Shown here one piece after another: positions 1 through 8,047 of a stretch of DNA of 64,000 bases; positions within the stretch are counted from its first letter, which is position 1, and each line of letters begins with the position of its first letter. Both the position numbers and the translations under genes were made by a program. Origin of the DNA: Methanobacterium sp. UBA44 (GTDB taxonomy: Archaea > Methanobacteriota > Methanobacteria > Methanobacteriales > Methanobacteriaceae); the NCBI GenBank assembly GCA_002494885.1, contig DACV01000009.1, forward strand, positions 124,001 to 188,000, given 5' to 3'. The notes beneath the pieces were generated by a model. The model ran no database searches. It had not been told where the DNA came from and worked only from the letters and a program-made list of their open reading frames with translations.

Positions 1-885
1 TAAGGAAAGTGCAATTATAATTACCTTTGAAAATGCAAGGTATGAAAATATTCTAAGTATTACTATTCCAACTGCTGCTAACGTAAACACTGAAAATGCT
101 TGAAGCAACGCAGCACCATGTGGGAGTGCCCTACTATATATTTCTGACTTAATAGTATGGAATGGAGGTAATCCTGCTGCATAAGACCATCCAAATATTA
201 TAAGGGCACATGCCATTAATAATACAGGGCTTTGTGGATTTACTAGTCCGGTTTTTATTGAATAAACAATATCAGTTATGTTAACATTACCAGTAACCCC
301 AAGAAGCAGTGCTATTCCAAGTAGTAGAAGTGGAGAGGCAATGCCTCCTATAATCATATATTTTAAAGCTGCTTCCAGGTTTCCTTTAACTTTAGAAGCA
401 ATAACAATTCCAACCTGGGCTATGGCAATGATTTCAAAGAATACATAAAAATTGAATATGTCGTCTGTGAGAATAACAGCAGACATTGAAGCGACTCCCA
501 TGAACATGAGGAATGCATATACTCCAGAAGCTTTTTTTGTTTCGCTTAAGGAGGTTAGTATGGCTAAAAATGCTATTATTCCAAGTGCTACTATGAAAAT
601 CTGCTGTGCACTGCCAAATGAATACATTATACCCATATGAAATATATTTAAGGCTGAATTAGTAATGGAAGCCGGTACCCATTGAGATAATACTGGACTT
701 TGAGCTAATGTCATATATCCGCCGAAGTAATGGAGACCATAACTTGTAAATAAAGGTATAATTGGTAAGAACAATGCAACAACTATTGACAGAATTTTGA
801 CGGTCTTATCTTTGGTGTGAAATAAGTTTACAAGCAATGCACATGTTATAGGTATTATTACCATTAATGCGATTAGAGGATTCAT
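1..885 (-). CDS. ehbF: Energy-converting hydrogenase B subunit F (proton-antiporter-like), 3' part missing
   Basis: The minus strand is open from an ATG at 885 to the left edge (295 codons) and the C-terminus lies outside the window. The translation starts MNPLIALMVIIPIT and is a polytopic membrane protein of the NuoN/MrpD antiporter type, with recurring hydrophobic helices and charged residues inside the membrane. In Ehb, subunit F is thought to translocate ions that drive low-potential ferredoxin reduction by H2. The start overlaps the stop of ehbE by 4 bases, as expected for translational coupling. The subunit letter rests on order (A-B-C-D-E-F) and on membrane-protein type. Confidence 0.85.
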   Translation of the reverse strand, partial: MNPLIALMVIIPITCALLVNLFHTKDKTVKILSIVVALFLPIIPLFTSYGLHYFGGYMTLAQSPVLSQWVPASITNSALNIFHMGIMYSFGSAQQIFIVALGIIAFLAILTSLSETKKASGVYAFLMFMGVASMSAVILTDDIFNFYVFFEIIAIAQVGIVIASKVKGNLEAALKYMIIGGIASPLLLLGIALLLGVTGNVNITDIVYSIKTGLVNPQSPVLLMACALIIFGWSYAAGLPPFHTIKSEIYSRALPHGAALLQAFSVFTLAAVGIVILRIFSYLAFSKVIIIALSL

Positions 886-1289
886 AAGCCATCACCTTTA
901 ATTGAGTTTTCTGTCTCTTGATTTTGTTTTGCTCCAAGAATTTTGGACGCTTTTATGGATCCATATTTTTTATAAAGTACAATTACTAAAGCGAGCATTA
1001 CAGCAAGTGTACTTGCCCCTATAACAATACTGGTAAGAACCAGTGCAAATGGTAATGGATAAGAAGCATTTTGGGCGAACCAATTAACTGTCATATCTGG
1101 AAGGAATATGTAAACTATTCCGCCTGCTTTATATCCCATAGTAATTATGAATAGATTGGCCCCATCTCCAATAAAGGCTAGACCAATTATTTTTTTAATT
1201 ATATTATCCAGAAACAGTGCTGCATAAAGTCCTATTATTATCAACGCTGCTGCTGTGAAGAACGATGCCAGTTGTGAGTCTATAATCAT
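882..1289 (-). CDS. ehbE: Energy-converting hydrogenase B subunit E (MnhC/NuoK-like)
   Basis: A 135-residue protein with three hydrophobic segments (about residues 8-26, 31-52 and 82-107) and a polar C-terminal tail, matching the MrpC/NuoK family of small ion-translocating membrane subunits. The motif GLAFIGDGANLFI in the second segment resembles the NuoK/MrpC glycine-rich helix. It lies between ehbD and ehbF and overlaps ehbF by 4 bases. The role is to form part of the membrane arm of the Ehb hydrogenase. Confidence 0.85.
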   Translation of the reverse strand: MIIDSQLASFFTAAALIIIGLYAALFLDNIIKKIIGLAFIGDGANLFIITMGYKAGGIVYIFLPDMTVNWFAQNASYPLPFALVLTSIVIGASTLAVMLALVIVLYKKYGSIKASKILGAKQNQETENSIKGDGL

Positions 1290-1321
1290 GATAATCCCTC
1301 GTTTATATAATTAGAATCTAT

Positions 1322-1558
1322 TTAGTCTTCCTCCATGCTTCGTGTCTTTTTAACTGCTAAAGCAATAAATACAGGTACTATGGCTGTACCTACTATTGCC
1401 TGTGTTAATGCTACGTCAGGAGCCAGTAAGAATTGATAAAGGAAGGCAATTGCAGCTCCAGAAATTCCTGTTAATATGGCTGCTTTGAGGAGATCTCTTT
1501 GAATAAGTGCTATAATTGCTCCTAAAACTGCTACAATCATTAATATGTATTCAATCAT
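1322..1558 (-). CDS. ehbD: Energy-converting hydrogenase B subunit D (MbhD-like)
   Basis: A 78-residue membrane protein with hydrophobic segments around residues 3-20, 27-44 and 50-69. The stretch LLAPDVALTQAIVGTA is the conserved core of the MbhD/MrpA C-terminal (DUF4040-type) family. Its start overlaps the end of ehbC by 4 bases. It is a membrane-arm subunit of the ion-pumping hydrogenase; the letter comes from operon order. Confidence 0.85.
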   Translation of the reverse strand: MIEYILMIVAVLGAIIALIQRDLLKAAILTGISGAAIAFLYQFLLAPDVALTQAIVGTAIVPVFIALAVKKTRSMEED

Positions 1559-1827
1559 CTTTTTTCCTCCCCGTAGTAGTAAGCGTTTGCTATTGAGTGT
1601 GAAGCGAATGGCGTCAAGAATAGATATGTGATAGCTAGTAGGGGCTCATTAAGAAAGAGTAAAGCTAATATACATGACATATCAGCTACTCCCAGCATGT
1701 GAATCCTTGCATATAATATTAGATCCATATCATCCTTGTATCTTAGAAGTCCAATTGCTGTAAGAACCACAAGAATTGCTGATATTATTAAAACTGCTGA
1801 TTTTATCAATGTGAATATGTCATCCAT
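1555..1827 (-). CDS. ehbC: Energy-converting hydrogenase B subunit C (MnhG-like)
   Basis: A 90-residue protein with hydrophobic helices at about residues 6-26, 43-60 and 61-80. The segment GLLRYKDDMDLILYARIHMLGVADM corresponds to the MrpG/MnhG family signature (GLLRFPD..RLHA). It is packed between ehbB (one base apart) and ehbD (4-base overlap), so translation is probably coupled. It belongs to the Mrp-like membrane module of Ehb. Confidence 0.85.
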   Translation of the reverse strand: MDDIFTLIKSAVLIISAILVVLTAIGLLRYKDDMDLILYARIHMLGVADMSCILALLFLNEPLLAITYLFLTPFASHSIANAYYYGEEKR

Positions 1828-1828
1828 T

Positions 1829-2089
1829 TTACCATCCTCGTATGACCTTTGAAAAGGTTATAGTACCAATTGGGCCTAAAATAACCAGTGCTAAAGCTAT
1901 ATCACTACAAAAAGCTATTCCATTAATGTATTTAATTAAAATTAATATTGTTGCTACTGCAGCACTTAAACCCAGTAATCCTACAATTCCCATAGAAATG
2001 GTTTTCCTTGTTGATATTCTAATTGTAGCAATGCAATAAAATGCCAGCGCTGCTAATAATATATATTCAGATATCAGTAGTATGTCCAT
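1829..2089 (-). CDS. ehbB: Energy-converting hydrogenase B subunit B (MnhF-like)
   Basis: An 86-residue, three-helix membrane protein. The third segment, ALALVILGPIGTITFSKVIRGW, resembles the C-terminal part of MrpF/MnhF (AL..LGF.GTVAFA). It is the second gene of the operon, 32 bases after ehbA and one base before ehbC. It is inferred to be part of the membrane arm of the hydrogenase. Confidence 0.85.
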   Translation of the reverse strand: MDILLISEYILLAALAFYCIATIRISTRKTISMGIVGLLGLSAAVATILILIKYINGIAFCSDIALALVILGPIGTITFSKVIRGW

Positions 2090-2121
2090 TTAAACACCTT
2101 TATACTGTGATTTATTGTTAT

Positions 2122-2436
2122 TTACTCTAGCCACCCTTTTATATATGGTTCAAAGGGTATTACATCTTCTGTAGCTCTTGGAACAATTGTTGCAACTTTT
2201 ATTATACTATTTTCTTCATCAACATCAATGGATAGTGTTCCTGGAGTTAGAGTTATGCTGTTTGCAAGTATAACCTGAGAAATGGGCCTTTTAAGCTCAG
2301 TTTCGATTTCAACTATTACTGGTTCGACTTTTCCATTTAAAGTTCTAAGTGCCACGTCAAAAGTGGCTTTAATAATTTCTATAATAAGAACGATGAAATA
2401 TGCAATTGCGTAAAATATTCTAGATATAATATTCAT
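2122..2436 (-). CDS. ehbA: Energy-converting hydrogenase B subunit A (MnhE-like)
   Basis: A 104-residue protein with one hydrophobic hairpin (residues 4-24) and a soluble C-terminal domain. The segment VILANSITLTPGTLSIDV is the hallmark of the MnhE/MrpE family. The ATG at 2436 follows an SD-like AGAGGGG. It is the first gene of the ehb operon in this window, with a TATA box about 135 bases upstream. MrpE-type subunits stabilise the membrane arm in related complexes; their exact role in Ehb is unknown. Confidence 0.87.
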   Translation of the reverse strand: MNIISRIFYAIAYFIVLIIEIIKATFDVALRTLNGKVEPVIVEIETELKRPISQVILANSITLTPGTLSIDVDEENSIIKVATIVPRATEDVIPFEPYIKGWLE

Positions 2437-2570
2437 TGGATAACCCCTCTGTAATTTGCAAACGATGTGATTTTTAGATTATCTGGCTAATTGTCATGGT
2501 TAATGCGTGAAGAATGATAAATCACCTCTGAAATCTAACCATGAATCATGTAATTATAATGATAAAACAT

Positions 2571-2580
2571 GATATATAAA
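2571..2580 (-). promoter_or_regulatory. TATA box for the ehb operon
   Basis: On the minus strand this reads TTTATATATC, preceded by a purine-rich BRE-like stretch (AAGAGGTAGG). The predicted start of transcription, about 25 bases downstream, gives a leader of roughly 110 bases before ehbA. No other convincing TATA box lies between 2437 and 2651. Confidence 0.5.
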
Positions 2581-2651
2581 CCTACCTCTTTTTTCTTAGG
2601 GCAGATGCAATTCTAAAATAGTATTACTAAAGATTCATTGTACTTTATAAT

Positions 2652-3344
2652 TCAACTGTAAATCAAAAATAGGGAATGTTTATTATTTAAAATGAAAATA
2701 AATGCTAAAAATCCCCATAATACAATCAAAACAACCCCAGACTTCTGTTTAAAATTTCTCCTGGAAATGGGATTAAATAGTTTTATTCCACTGGGGGTAA
2801 AAAGATCAAGCATTATATGGCTTAAAGAGCCTAATAATATAGATAAATAGATATAAGAACTATTTAGAAGTATATTGGAGCTTAAAATTATTCCTGCCAA
2901 TGTGATAATAAAAAAAGGAAATAAAATTTTTTTATTTAAGATAATAACCCCTAAAATAAGGGATATAATTATAAAAATTATTTTGCTGTTAATGTTAAAC
3001 TCATAGAATAAGGTATGTATTCCTAAAATAAAAAAGGTCAGCAGAAATGACAATATTAAAATTCCAGGCAAAGAATGCACAAACCCTCTGTGTTTAGATA
3101 CATAAAACATTATACTCATTATTATAAGGGGTAAGCTAATTATTAGGGATAATTTAAGAAAATAGAGTATTATACATAGTAATATACCAGAAATGACCAT
3201 TAATATCAGATTTTTTTTCTTCACATGGTGATCCATGTCAATCATCGATGCTCCAATAACAGCCAGAGAAAGATAAAAAACATCCTGAATAAAAGGTAAT
3301 GCAATTATAATAGAAAATAAGACATGTTTTTGATAAGAAGGCAT
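2652..3344 (-). CDS. YdjM/DUF457-type membrane protein (putative metal-dependent hydrolase)
   Basis: A 230-residue protein with about seven hydrophobic segments. It carries the family histidine/aspartate motifs: IDMDHH near residue 38, KHRGFVHS near residue 84 and SHIMLDLFTPSGI near residue 174. The family is called LexA-binding inner-membrane-associated putative hydrolase in bacteria; its substrate is unknown. The ATG at 3344 follows TGTGATACA. A second, divergent member lies at 19606-20547. It stands alone between the ehb promoter and the next gene, so context does not help assign a role. Confidence 0.7.
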   Translation of the reverse strand: MPSYQKHVLFSIIIALPFIQDVFYLSLAVIGASMIDMDHHVKKKNLILMVISGILLCIILYFLKLSLIISLPLIIMSIMFYVSKHRGFVHSLPGILILSFLLTFFILGIHTLFYEFNINSKIIFIIISLILGVIILNKKILFPFFIITLAGIILSSNILLNSSYIYLSILLGSLSHIMLDLFTPSGIKLFNPISRRNFKQKSGVVLIVLWGFLAFIFILNNKHSLFLIYS

Positions 3345-3384
3345 TGTATCACATTAAATGAACATCTAGAGAAATATATGGGAA

Positions 3385-4107
3385 TTAAATTATTTTAAAG
3401 TATTTTAAGTAGGATTTCATCTGTAAATATGATCTTTCGGGACTTTTTCCATCTACAAGGCCATTTCTTGAAACTACTTCGCAGGTTATAGCTGGAATTC
3501 CTGCCAGATTACATTCATCTTCAAGTGCTCCGTTGTACATTTTCCCTGCTTTATCATGACAGATTATTTTAGATGAAGTAACTCCAGTAATATATTCTGC
3601 CATTAAAAAACTTTCATAACAGGGGCTTTTTGAACAGAAAACACTTTCAACTCCGGGATTACTTCCTGGTTTTGTTGAATGGAAATCAGCCACATTACCT
3701 ATATTCAGATTTTTAATGTTTTTTATTATGCTGTTGGATATGAAACCTCCTTTTGAAGCGGTCCGGTTCATATCCATCCCTTTAAATCTTCTTGAATTCT
3801 CCATTGTGGCGTGAGGTATTGCAAAAGGTATTATGTATACAGTTCCCTTTAATTTAACCTTTGATAATTCATTTATCAGCCATATTGTAGCAATCTGTGG
3901 TGGAAGTTCATTTCCATGTATTCCTGCAGTAATCATAACTTTTGGAAGGCCATGCCCTATTTCTAAAAGAGGGGTTCCTTGTTCTGCTGCATTGGATAAA
4001 TCATGAATAAAAGGGCTGTTTGATATATATTTCATTAATGGAATATTTTTTTCAATTTTTCCCCCAGTTTCATTGGATATTATACTTATTTTTCCGTCGA
4101 AGACCAT
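3385..4107 (-). CDS. Cytoplasmic M14-like zinc peptidase/deacylase, homologous to the domain of a secreted wall enzyme
   Basis: With the ATG at 4107 (behind GGTGGA) the protein is 240 residues and has no signal peptide. Zinc-site motifs of the M14 and succinylglutamate desuccinylase clan are present: AGIHGNELP (His64, Glu67), ADFHSTKPG (His143) and ITCEVV (Glu210). The region from IHGNE to the C-terminus aligns along its length with the central domain of the secreted protein at 45373-47247 (DFHST.PG, GALEDE/GGLEDE, AGIP). The substrate is not known. A role in trimming pseudomurein precursor or recycled peptides is an inference from that paralogue. It is divergently transcribed from argG. Confidence 0.7.
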   Translation of the reverse strand: MVFDGKISIISNETGGKIEKNIPLMKYISNSPFIHDLSNAAEQGTPLLEIGHGLPKVMITAGIHGNELPPQIATIWLINELSKVKLKGTVYIIPFAIPHATMENSRRFKGMDMNRTASKGGFISNSIIKNIKNLNIGNVADFHSTKPGSNPGVESVFCSKSPCYESFLMAEYITGVTSSKIICHDKAGKMYNGALEDECNLAGIPAITCEVVSRNGLVDGKSPERSYLQMKSYLKYFKII

Positions 4108-4192
4108 GACTTCCACCAAGTTTAAATTGATAATAATTCTATAGTTATTTTATATTTTTTAACAGACTCATATAAATAATCAAGGTGAAATA

Positions 4193-5374
4193 ATGAAAAA
4201 AGTCGTTCTCGCGTTCAGCGGAGGTTTAGATACATCAGTGTGCATTAAATTACTGGAAGAAAATTACGATATGGAAGTCATTACAGCATGTGTGGATGTA
4301 GGCCAACCTGAAGAAGAAATAGAAAGGCCAGCAGCAGCTGCAGATAAAATAGGTTCCTCAAAGCACTATACAATCGATGCAAAAGAAGAATTTGTGGAAG
4401 ATTTTATATTCAGAGCGATTAAAGCTAACGCCATTTATGAAGGTTATCCTTTAAGCACAGCGCTTGCAAGACCTCTGATTGCCATGAAGATAGTTGAACT
4501 TGCCAAAAAAGAGGGTGCAAATGCTATAGCTCATGGATGTACAGGTAAAGGGAACGATCAGTTCAGATTTGAAGCTATAATCCGAGCAATGTCTGATATA
4601 GATGTAATAGCCCCAATAAGAGATTTAAATCTTACAAGAAGCGAAGAAATTGAATATGCTGAAGGTCATGGCATTCCCTTACCTTCTGATAAGCAATATA
4701 GTATTGATGAAAATATTTGGGGAAGATCTATTGAAGGAGATATCTTAGAAGACCCAATGGTAGAAACTCCAGAAGAAGCTTTTGAATGGACACGTTCAAC
4801 TGACGATGCACCAGATGAATCACAGATTCTGGAAATTAAATTTGAAAAAGGAGTTCCTGTCGCTTTAAATAATGAAAAAAGGGATCCTTTGGATCTCATT
4901 GGGAAATGTAATGAAATTGCTGGAAAGCATGGTATTGGAAGAATTGATATAATTGAAGACAGAATAATTGGGCTAAAATCACGGGAAAACTATGAAGTAC
5001 CTGGAGCTATTCTGCTAATTACTGCCCATAAAGCCCTTGAACAACTCAATTTAACAAGAAGCGAACTCAAATTCGCTGCACATGTATCTGAAGTTTATTC
5101 TGAACTGATATATGATGGATTGTGGCATGATCCTTTAAGGGAAGATATGGACGCTTTAATTGATAAAATGCAGAGAAGAGTGACTGGAACTGTAAAGGTC
5201 AGACTCCATAAAGGAAACTTAAGAATACTTGGAAGAGAATCTCATTACAGCTTATATAACGAAGAAATTGTCTCATTTGAAGATAAAGGTATGGATCAGC
5301 GTGAAATAGCAGGCATGGTTAAAAATTACGGAATTCAGGCCGCTTCCTACAATAAGATATGTAAGAAGGATTAA
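4193..5374 (+). CDS. argG: Argininosuccinate synthase
   Basis: The enzyme ligates citrulline and aspartate using ATP in arginine synthesis. The 393-residue length is standard. The N-terminal PP-loop VVLAFSGGLDTSV, the segment IAHGCTGKGNDQFRFE and the downstream IDENIWGRSIEGD are diagnostic. The ATG at 4193 follows AAGGTGAAA, and a TATA-like TTTTATATTTTTT at about 4149-4161 lies at the right distance. It is monocistronic, ending in a double hairpin and T-run. All catalytic motifs look intact. Confidence 0.97.
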   Translation: MKKVVLAFSGGLDTSVCIKLLEENYDMEVITACVDVGQPEEEIERPAAAADKIGSSKHYTIDAKEEFVEDFIFRAIKANAIYEGYPLSTALARPLIAMKIVELAKKEGANAIAHGCTGKGNDQFRFEAIIRAMSDIDVIAPIRDLNLTRSEEIEYAEGHGIPLPSDKQYSIDENIWGRSIEGDILEDPMVETPEEAFEWTRSTDDAPDESQILEIKFEKGVPVALNNEKRDPLDLIGKCNEIAGKHGIGRIDIIEDRIIGLKSRENYEVPGAILLITAHKALEQLNLTRSELKFAAHVSEVYSELIYDGLWHDPLREDMDALIDKMQRRVTGTVKVRLHKGNLRILGRESHYSLYNEEIVSFEDKGMDQREIAGMVKNYGIQAASYNKICKKD

Positions 5375-5387
5375 AAACCCTTACAAT

Positions 5388-5450
5388 CGAAAATTAAAAA
5401 TTTTCGGTGCCCCGAAAACGGAGTTTTCGAGGGATTTCTATTTTTTTCAT
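5388..5450 (+). terminator. Double hairpin plus T-tract after argG
   Basis: Two perfect stem-loops follow the argG stop. The first is CGAAAATT/AATTTTCG (5388-5395 with 5399-5406, 3-base loop). The second is CGAAAAC/GTTTTCG (5413-5419 with 5423-5429, loop GGA). A run of seven T residues follows near 5444-5450. The stems share the CGAAAA sequence with the hairpin arrays at 10058 and 39205, so this may be a short member of that family acting as a terminator. Confidence 0.55.
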
Positions 5451-5520
5451 TGTACATTAATTTTAAATTCTTTTTTGATAAAATCCTGATTATTTAAATA
5501 GTGTTAATAATAAAGCCATA

Positions 5521-6147
5521 TTGGGGATTTCATTGATAATATCTGGCAGGTCTATGGGCATAATAATAGGATTTATTGTCTTAATTTTAGTTATTTTAAG
5601 TTTGGGATGCTTAGATAATAGCGATGATTCTGGCAATGTTACTATGCTCAATAAAACTGCTAATGGTACGTATTCTGTGGCGGATGTTAGTTTTAAATGC
5701 CCTGATAATTGGTTCGTTATTCATGATAATCTTAATGGAAATATTACTATTGTAGCTTCCCCTATTCATGAATCTAATACTACAGAAACTAAAAAAATTG
5801 GCCCATTTGAATTTGAAGTGCTTGTTTCCAATTTATCATTTACTGATCCTAAATTTGAGGTTGATATAACTCCTAACAATGGCATTTCAGAGCAAAAAAC
5901 GATTAATAAGGCTAAAAATGAATATATGCCTTCTGGAAATAAAATTTACACCGAAAAAATTGTCATAGGCGGTCAAAATTCAATTAAAGCTGTTGTAATA
6001 TTTAATGACACCAATGAGAGATTTGAATATATTTGTTTTGTTAAAAATGGAAAAACCTATTTAATAACATCTTCAGCCCTAAGTAAAGACTTCAATAAAG
6101 AAAAAGCTAATTTTGATATAATTTTAAAGAGTTTCCAAGTTCAATAG
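5521..6147 (+). CDS. Secreted lipoprotein, unknown function
   Basis: An up to 208-residue protein with a hydrophobic N-terminal segment ending in a lipobox-like LSLGC, followed by an Asp/Ser/Asn-rich linker and a globular domain with many NXT/NXS sequons. The Cys would be the lipid-modified residue. The C-terminal half (YICFVKNGKTYLITSS, then FDIILKSFQV) resembles the PsbP-like/DUF4367 fold seen in archaeal lipoproteins, but I do not assign a family. The start is uncertain: TTG 5521, TTG 5533 (behind GGGGA) and ATG 5554 are in frame; all keep the signal segment. Confidence 0.65.
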   Translation: MGISLIISGRSMGIIIGFIVLILVILSLGCLDNSDDSGNVTMLNKTANGTYSVADVSFKCPDNWFVIHDNLNGNITIVASPIHESNTTETKKIGPFEFEVLVSNLSFTDPKFEVDITPNNGISEQKTINKAKNEYMPSGNKIYTEKIVIGGQNSIKAVVIFNDTNERFEYICFVKNGKTYLITSSALSKDFNKEKANFDIILKSFQVQ

Positions 6148-6213
6148 ATTCTCTTTAAGAAAAAATTAATAAGAATTATTAATCAGTATCTACAAATAAT
6201 AAAATGTGATAAA

Positions 6214-6477
6214 ATGGCCTTTGATATAATTGGTTTAGCAATACTTGTAATTTTTATAATAGTTGGAATCGTAATTCTGGTTAAAATAGGAGGATTACTT
6301 TTAAGAATACTGCTTCATGTTATTCTTGGCTGGATATTCCTTGTATTGGTAAATTTATTCCCATATGTCAATATTCCTATAAATATATTAACTATTTTAG
6401 TCGCTGGATTCGGCGGAGTATTTGGAGTTATACTTATGCTAATTGCACAGGCTTTAGGATTTAATTTAGCTATCTAA
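6214..6477 (+). CDS. BofA-like small membrane protein
   Basis: An 87-residue, almost wholly hydrophobic protein. The C-terminal segment NLFPYVNIPINILTILVAG, followed by GVFGVILMLIAQALG, matches the pro-sigma-K processing inhibitor BofA family. In Bacillus, BofA restrains an intramembrane protease. Archaea have no sigma-K, so the target here is unknown. TGTGAT lies just before ATG 6214. The 3' end overlaps the convergent nnr gene by 8 bases. Confidence 0.65.
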   Translation: MAFDIIGLAILVIFIIVGIVILVKIGGLLLRILLHVILGWIFLVLVNLFPYVNIPINILTILVAGFGGVFGVILMLIAQALGFNLAI

Positions 6478-7942
6478 AAGCATCATCGATGTATTTTATC
6501 ATATCGCTTGCTGTAAAATGATATTCATACTTTTTTGAAGCCATATCTCCAGCTCTGCCGTTTATGTAAGCTCCAAGGCATGCTGATTCAAACCCATCAT
6601 GTCCCTTAGCCATTAATCCACCAACAAGGCCAGCAAGACAATCTCCAGTTCCTCCAACGGTCATTCCAGGATTTCCAGTCTTATTAATCCTTGTTTTTTT
6701 GCCATTGGAAATAATGTCCAGAACTCCTTTAAGGAGAACTGTGCATCCATATTCTTTAGAGACCTTTGAAATTATATCAATTTTATTTTCCAACTCTTCA
6801 GGTATATCCAATCCAAAAAGAGCTTTAAACTCTGCTTTATGTGGAGTAACCACAATATCACTTTCTATTTTCTTAATTAAATCAACATCCAGTAATTTTA
6901 AAGCATCAGCATCAAATAACATTGGTTTTTTGATCTCTTCAACCAGTTCATTTAGTGCAGAAGCAGTTTCTTCATCTCTACCCATTCCACAGCCAATAAC
7001 AACTGAATCAACTTTTTTTGAGAGCCCTACGATTTTTTCAACATCTTCATCAACGATAAATTCATCAGTAAGCGTATTCACGATTAAATCTGGTGAATAT
7101 GACCTTATTGTTGAAGCTACACTTCGGGGGGATGCGATATAAACCAGATCAACACCTGATTTGAATGCAGAAAGCCCTGCAAGCATTGGAGCACCAGAAT
7201 AGTCTTGACTTCCGCCCACAACAAGAACTGTACCATTATTGCCTTTGTGAGAAGCAATATTTCTTTTTGCAATTCTTAGAAGATCACCTTTTCCTAAGAA
7301 AGTTTCAGCCTCCTCTGGAATGCCTATATCATATAAAATTATGTTTCCAACATATCGAATCTTAGCATGTTTAAGTCCAATTTTAATTTTATGGAATGTT
7401 AGAGTAAAATCAGCCTCTACAGCCTTATCTGGGACTTTCCCGGTCAGAGGATCAAGGCCGCTGGGTACATCAACAGCAATTTTAATGCCATTGGATTTAT
7501 TTATTATATCAATGGCGCTTGAAACAGGCTCCTTTATTTTACCTCTAATTCCAGTCCCAAGCATTGCATCTACAATAACTGGAGAATTAACTTTTTTAAG
7601 CATATTAGAATCTTCAATCACTTCTAAATTAAGTGAATTTATACCTAAACTTATATTTCGGATTGCTTTCCAGTTGTGGAGTGTTTCATTGGATCTAATT
7701 TTATTAGAATTACCTAAAAGGAATAAATCTACTTTATAGTCATTGTTTAAAAGATGTCTTGCTGCAACGAATCCATCACCTCCATTACCACCAGTACCTG
7801 CAAATATGGTAACCTTGCATGGATCCAGAGTGTCTATTATATGATCAGCTACAGATTTACCTGCATTTTCCATTAAAGCAGATTTAGGAATTCCAAATTC
7901 TTCTGCATTACTATCTACAGCCCACATGTCTTTTGGAGTCAT
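6470..7942 (-). CDS. nnr: Bifunctional NAD(P)H-hydrate epimerase/dehydratase
   Basis: This enzyme repairs damaged NAD(P)HX hydrates. Residues 1 to about 215 form the YjeF-N epimerase domain, with IFAGTGGNGGDGFVAARHL and VDAMLGTGIRG. Residues from about 225 to 490 form the ribokinase-like dehydratase domain, with GSQDYSGAPMLAG, VIGCGMGRD, VTPHKAEF and the catalytic-loop NPGMTVGGTGDCLAG. The 490-residue length fits the fused archaeal and bacterial form. The ATG at 7942 has GTGGTATT upstream. It runs convergently with the BofA-like gene. Confidence 0.93.
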   Translation of the reverse strand: MTPKDMWAVDSNAEEFGIPKSALMENAGKSVADHIIDTLDPCKVTIFAGTGGNGGDGFVAARHLLNNDYKVDLFLLGNSNKIRSNETLHNWKAIRNISLGINSLNLEVIEDSNMLKKVNSPVIVDAMLGTGIRGKIKEPVSSAIDIINKSNGIKIAVDVPSGLDPLTGKVPDKAVEADFTLTFHKIKIGLKHAKIRYVGNIILYDIGIPEEAETFLGKGDLLRIAKRNIASHKGNNGTVLVVGGSQDYSGAPMLAGLSAFKSGVDLVYIASPRSVASTIRSYSPDLIVNTLTDEFIVDEDVEKIVGLSKKVDSVVIGCGMGRDEETASALNELVEEIKKPMLFDADALKLLDVDLIKKIESDIVVTPHKAEFKALFGLDIPEELENKIDIISKVSKEYGCTVLLKGVLDIISNGKKTRINKTGNPGMTVGGTGDCLAGLVGGLMAKGHDGFESACLGAYINGRAGDMASKKYEYHFTASDMIKYIDDAFR

Positions 7943-8047
7943 AATACCACATGTTTAATTGATCAAATTCTCTTCATTATCACTATTTATAAATTGTAGA
8001 ACAAATTATTTAATTATAACCTAATTTCCTTTAAAAATTATTAATTG

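Noticed and set aside
6699..7142. Long antisense frames over nnr and other genes
   Set aside because: They are shadows of the real minus-strand genes, without SDs or recognisable domains.
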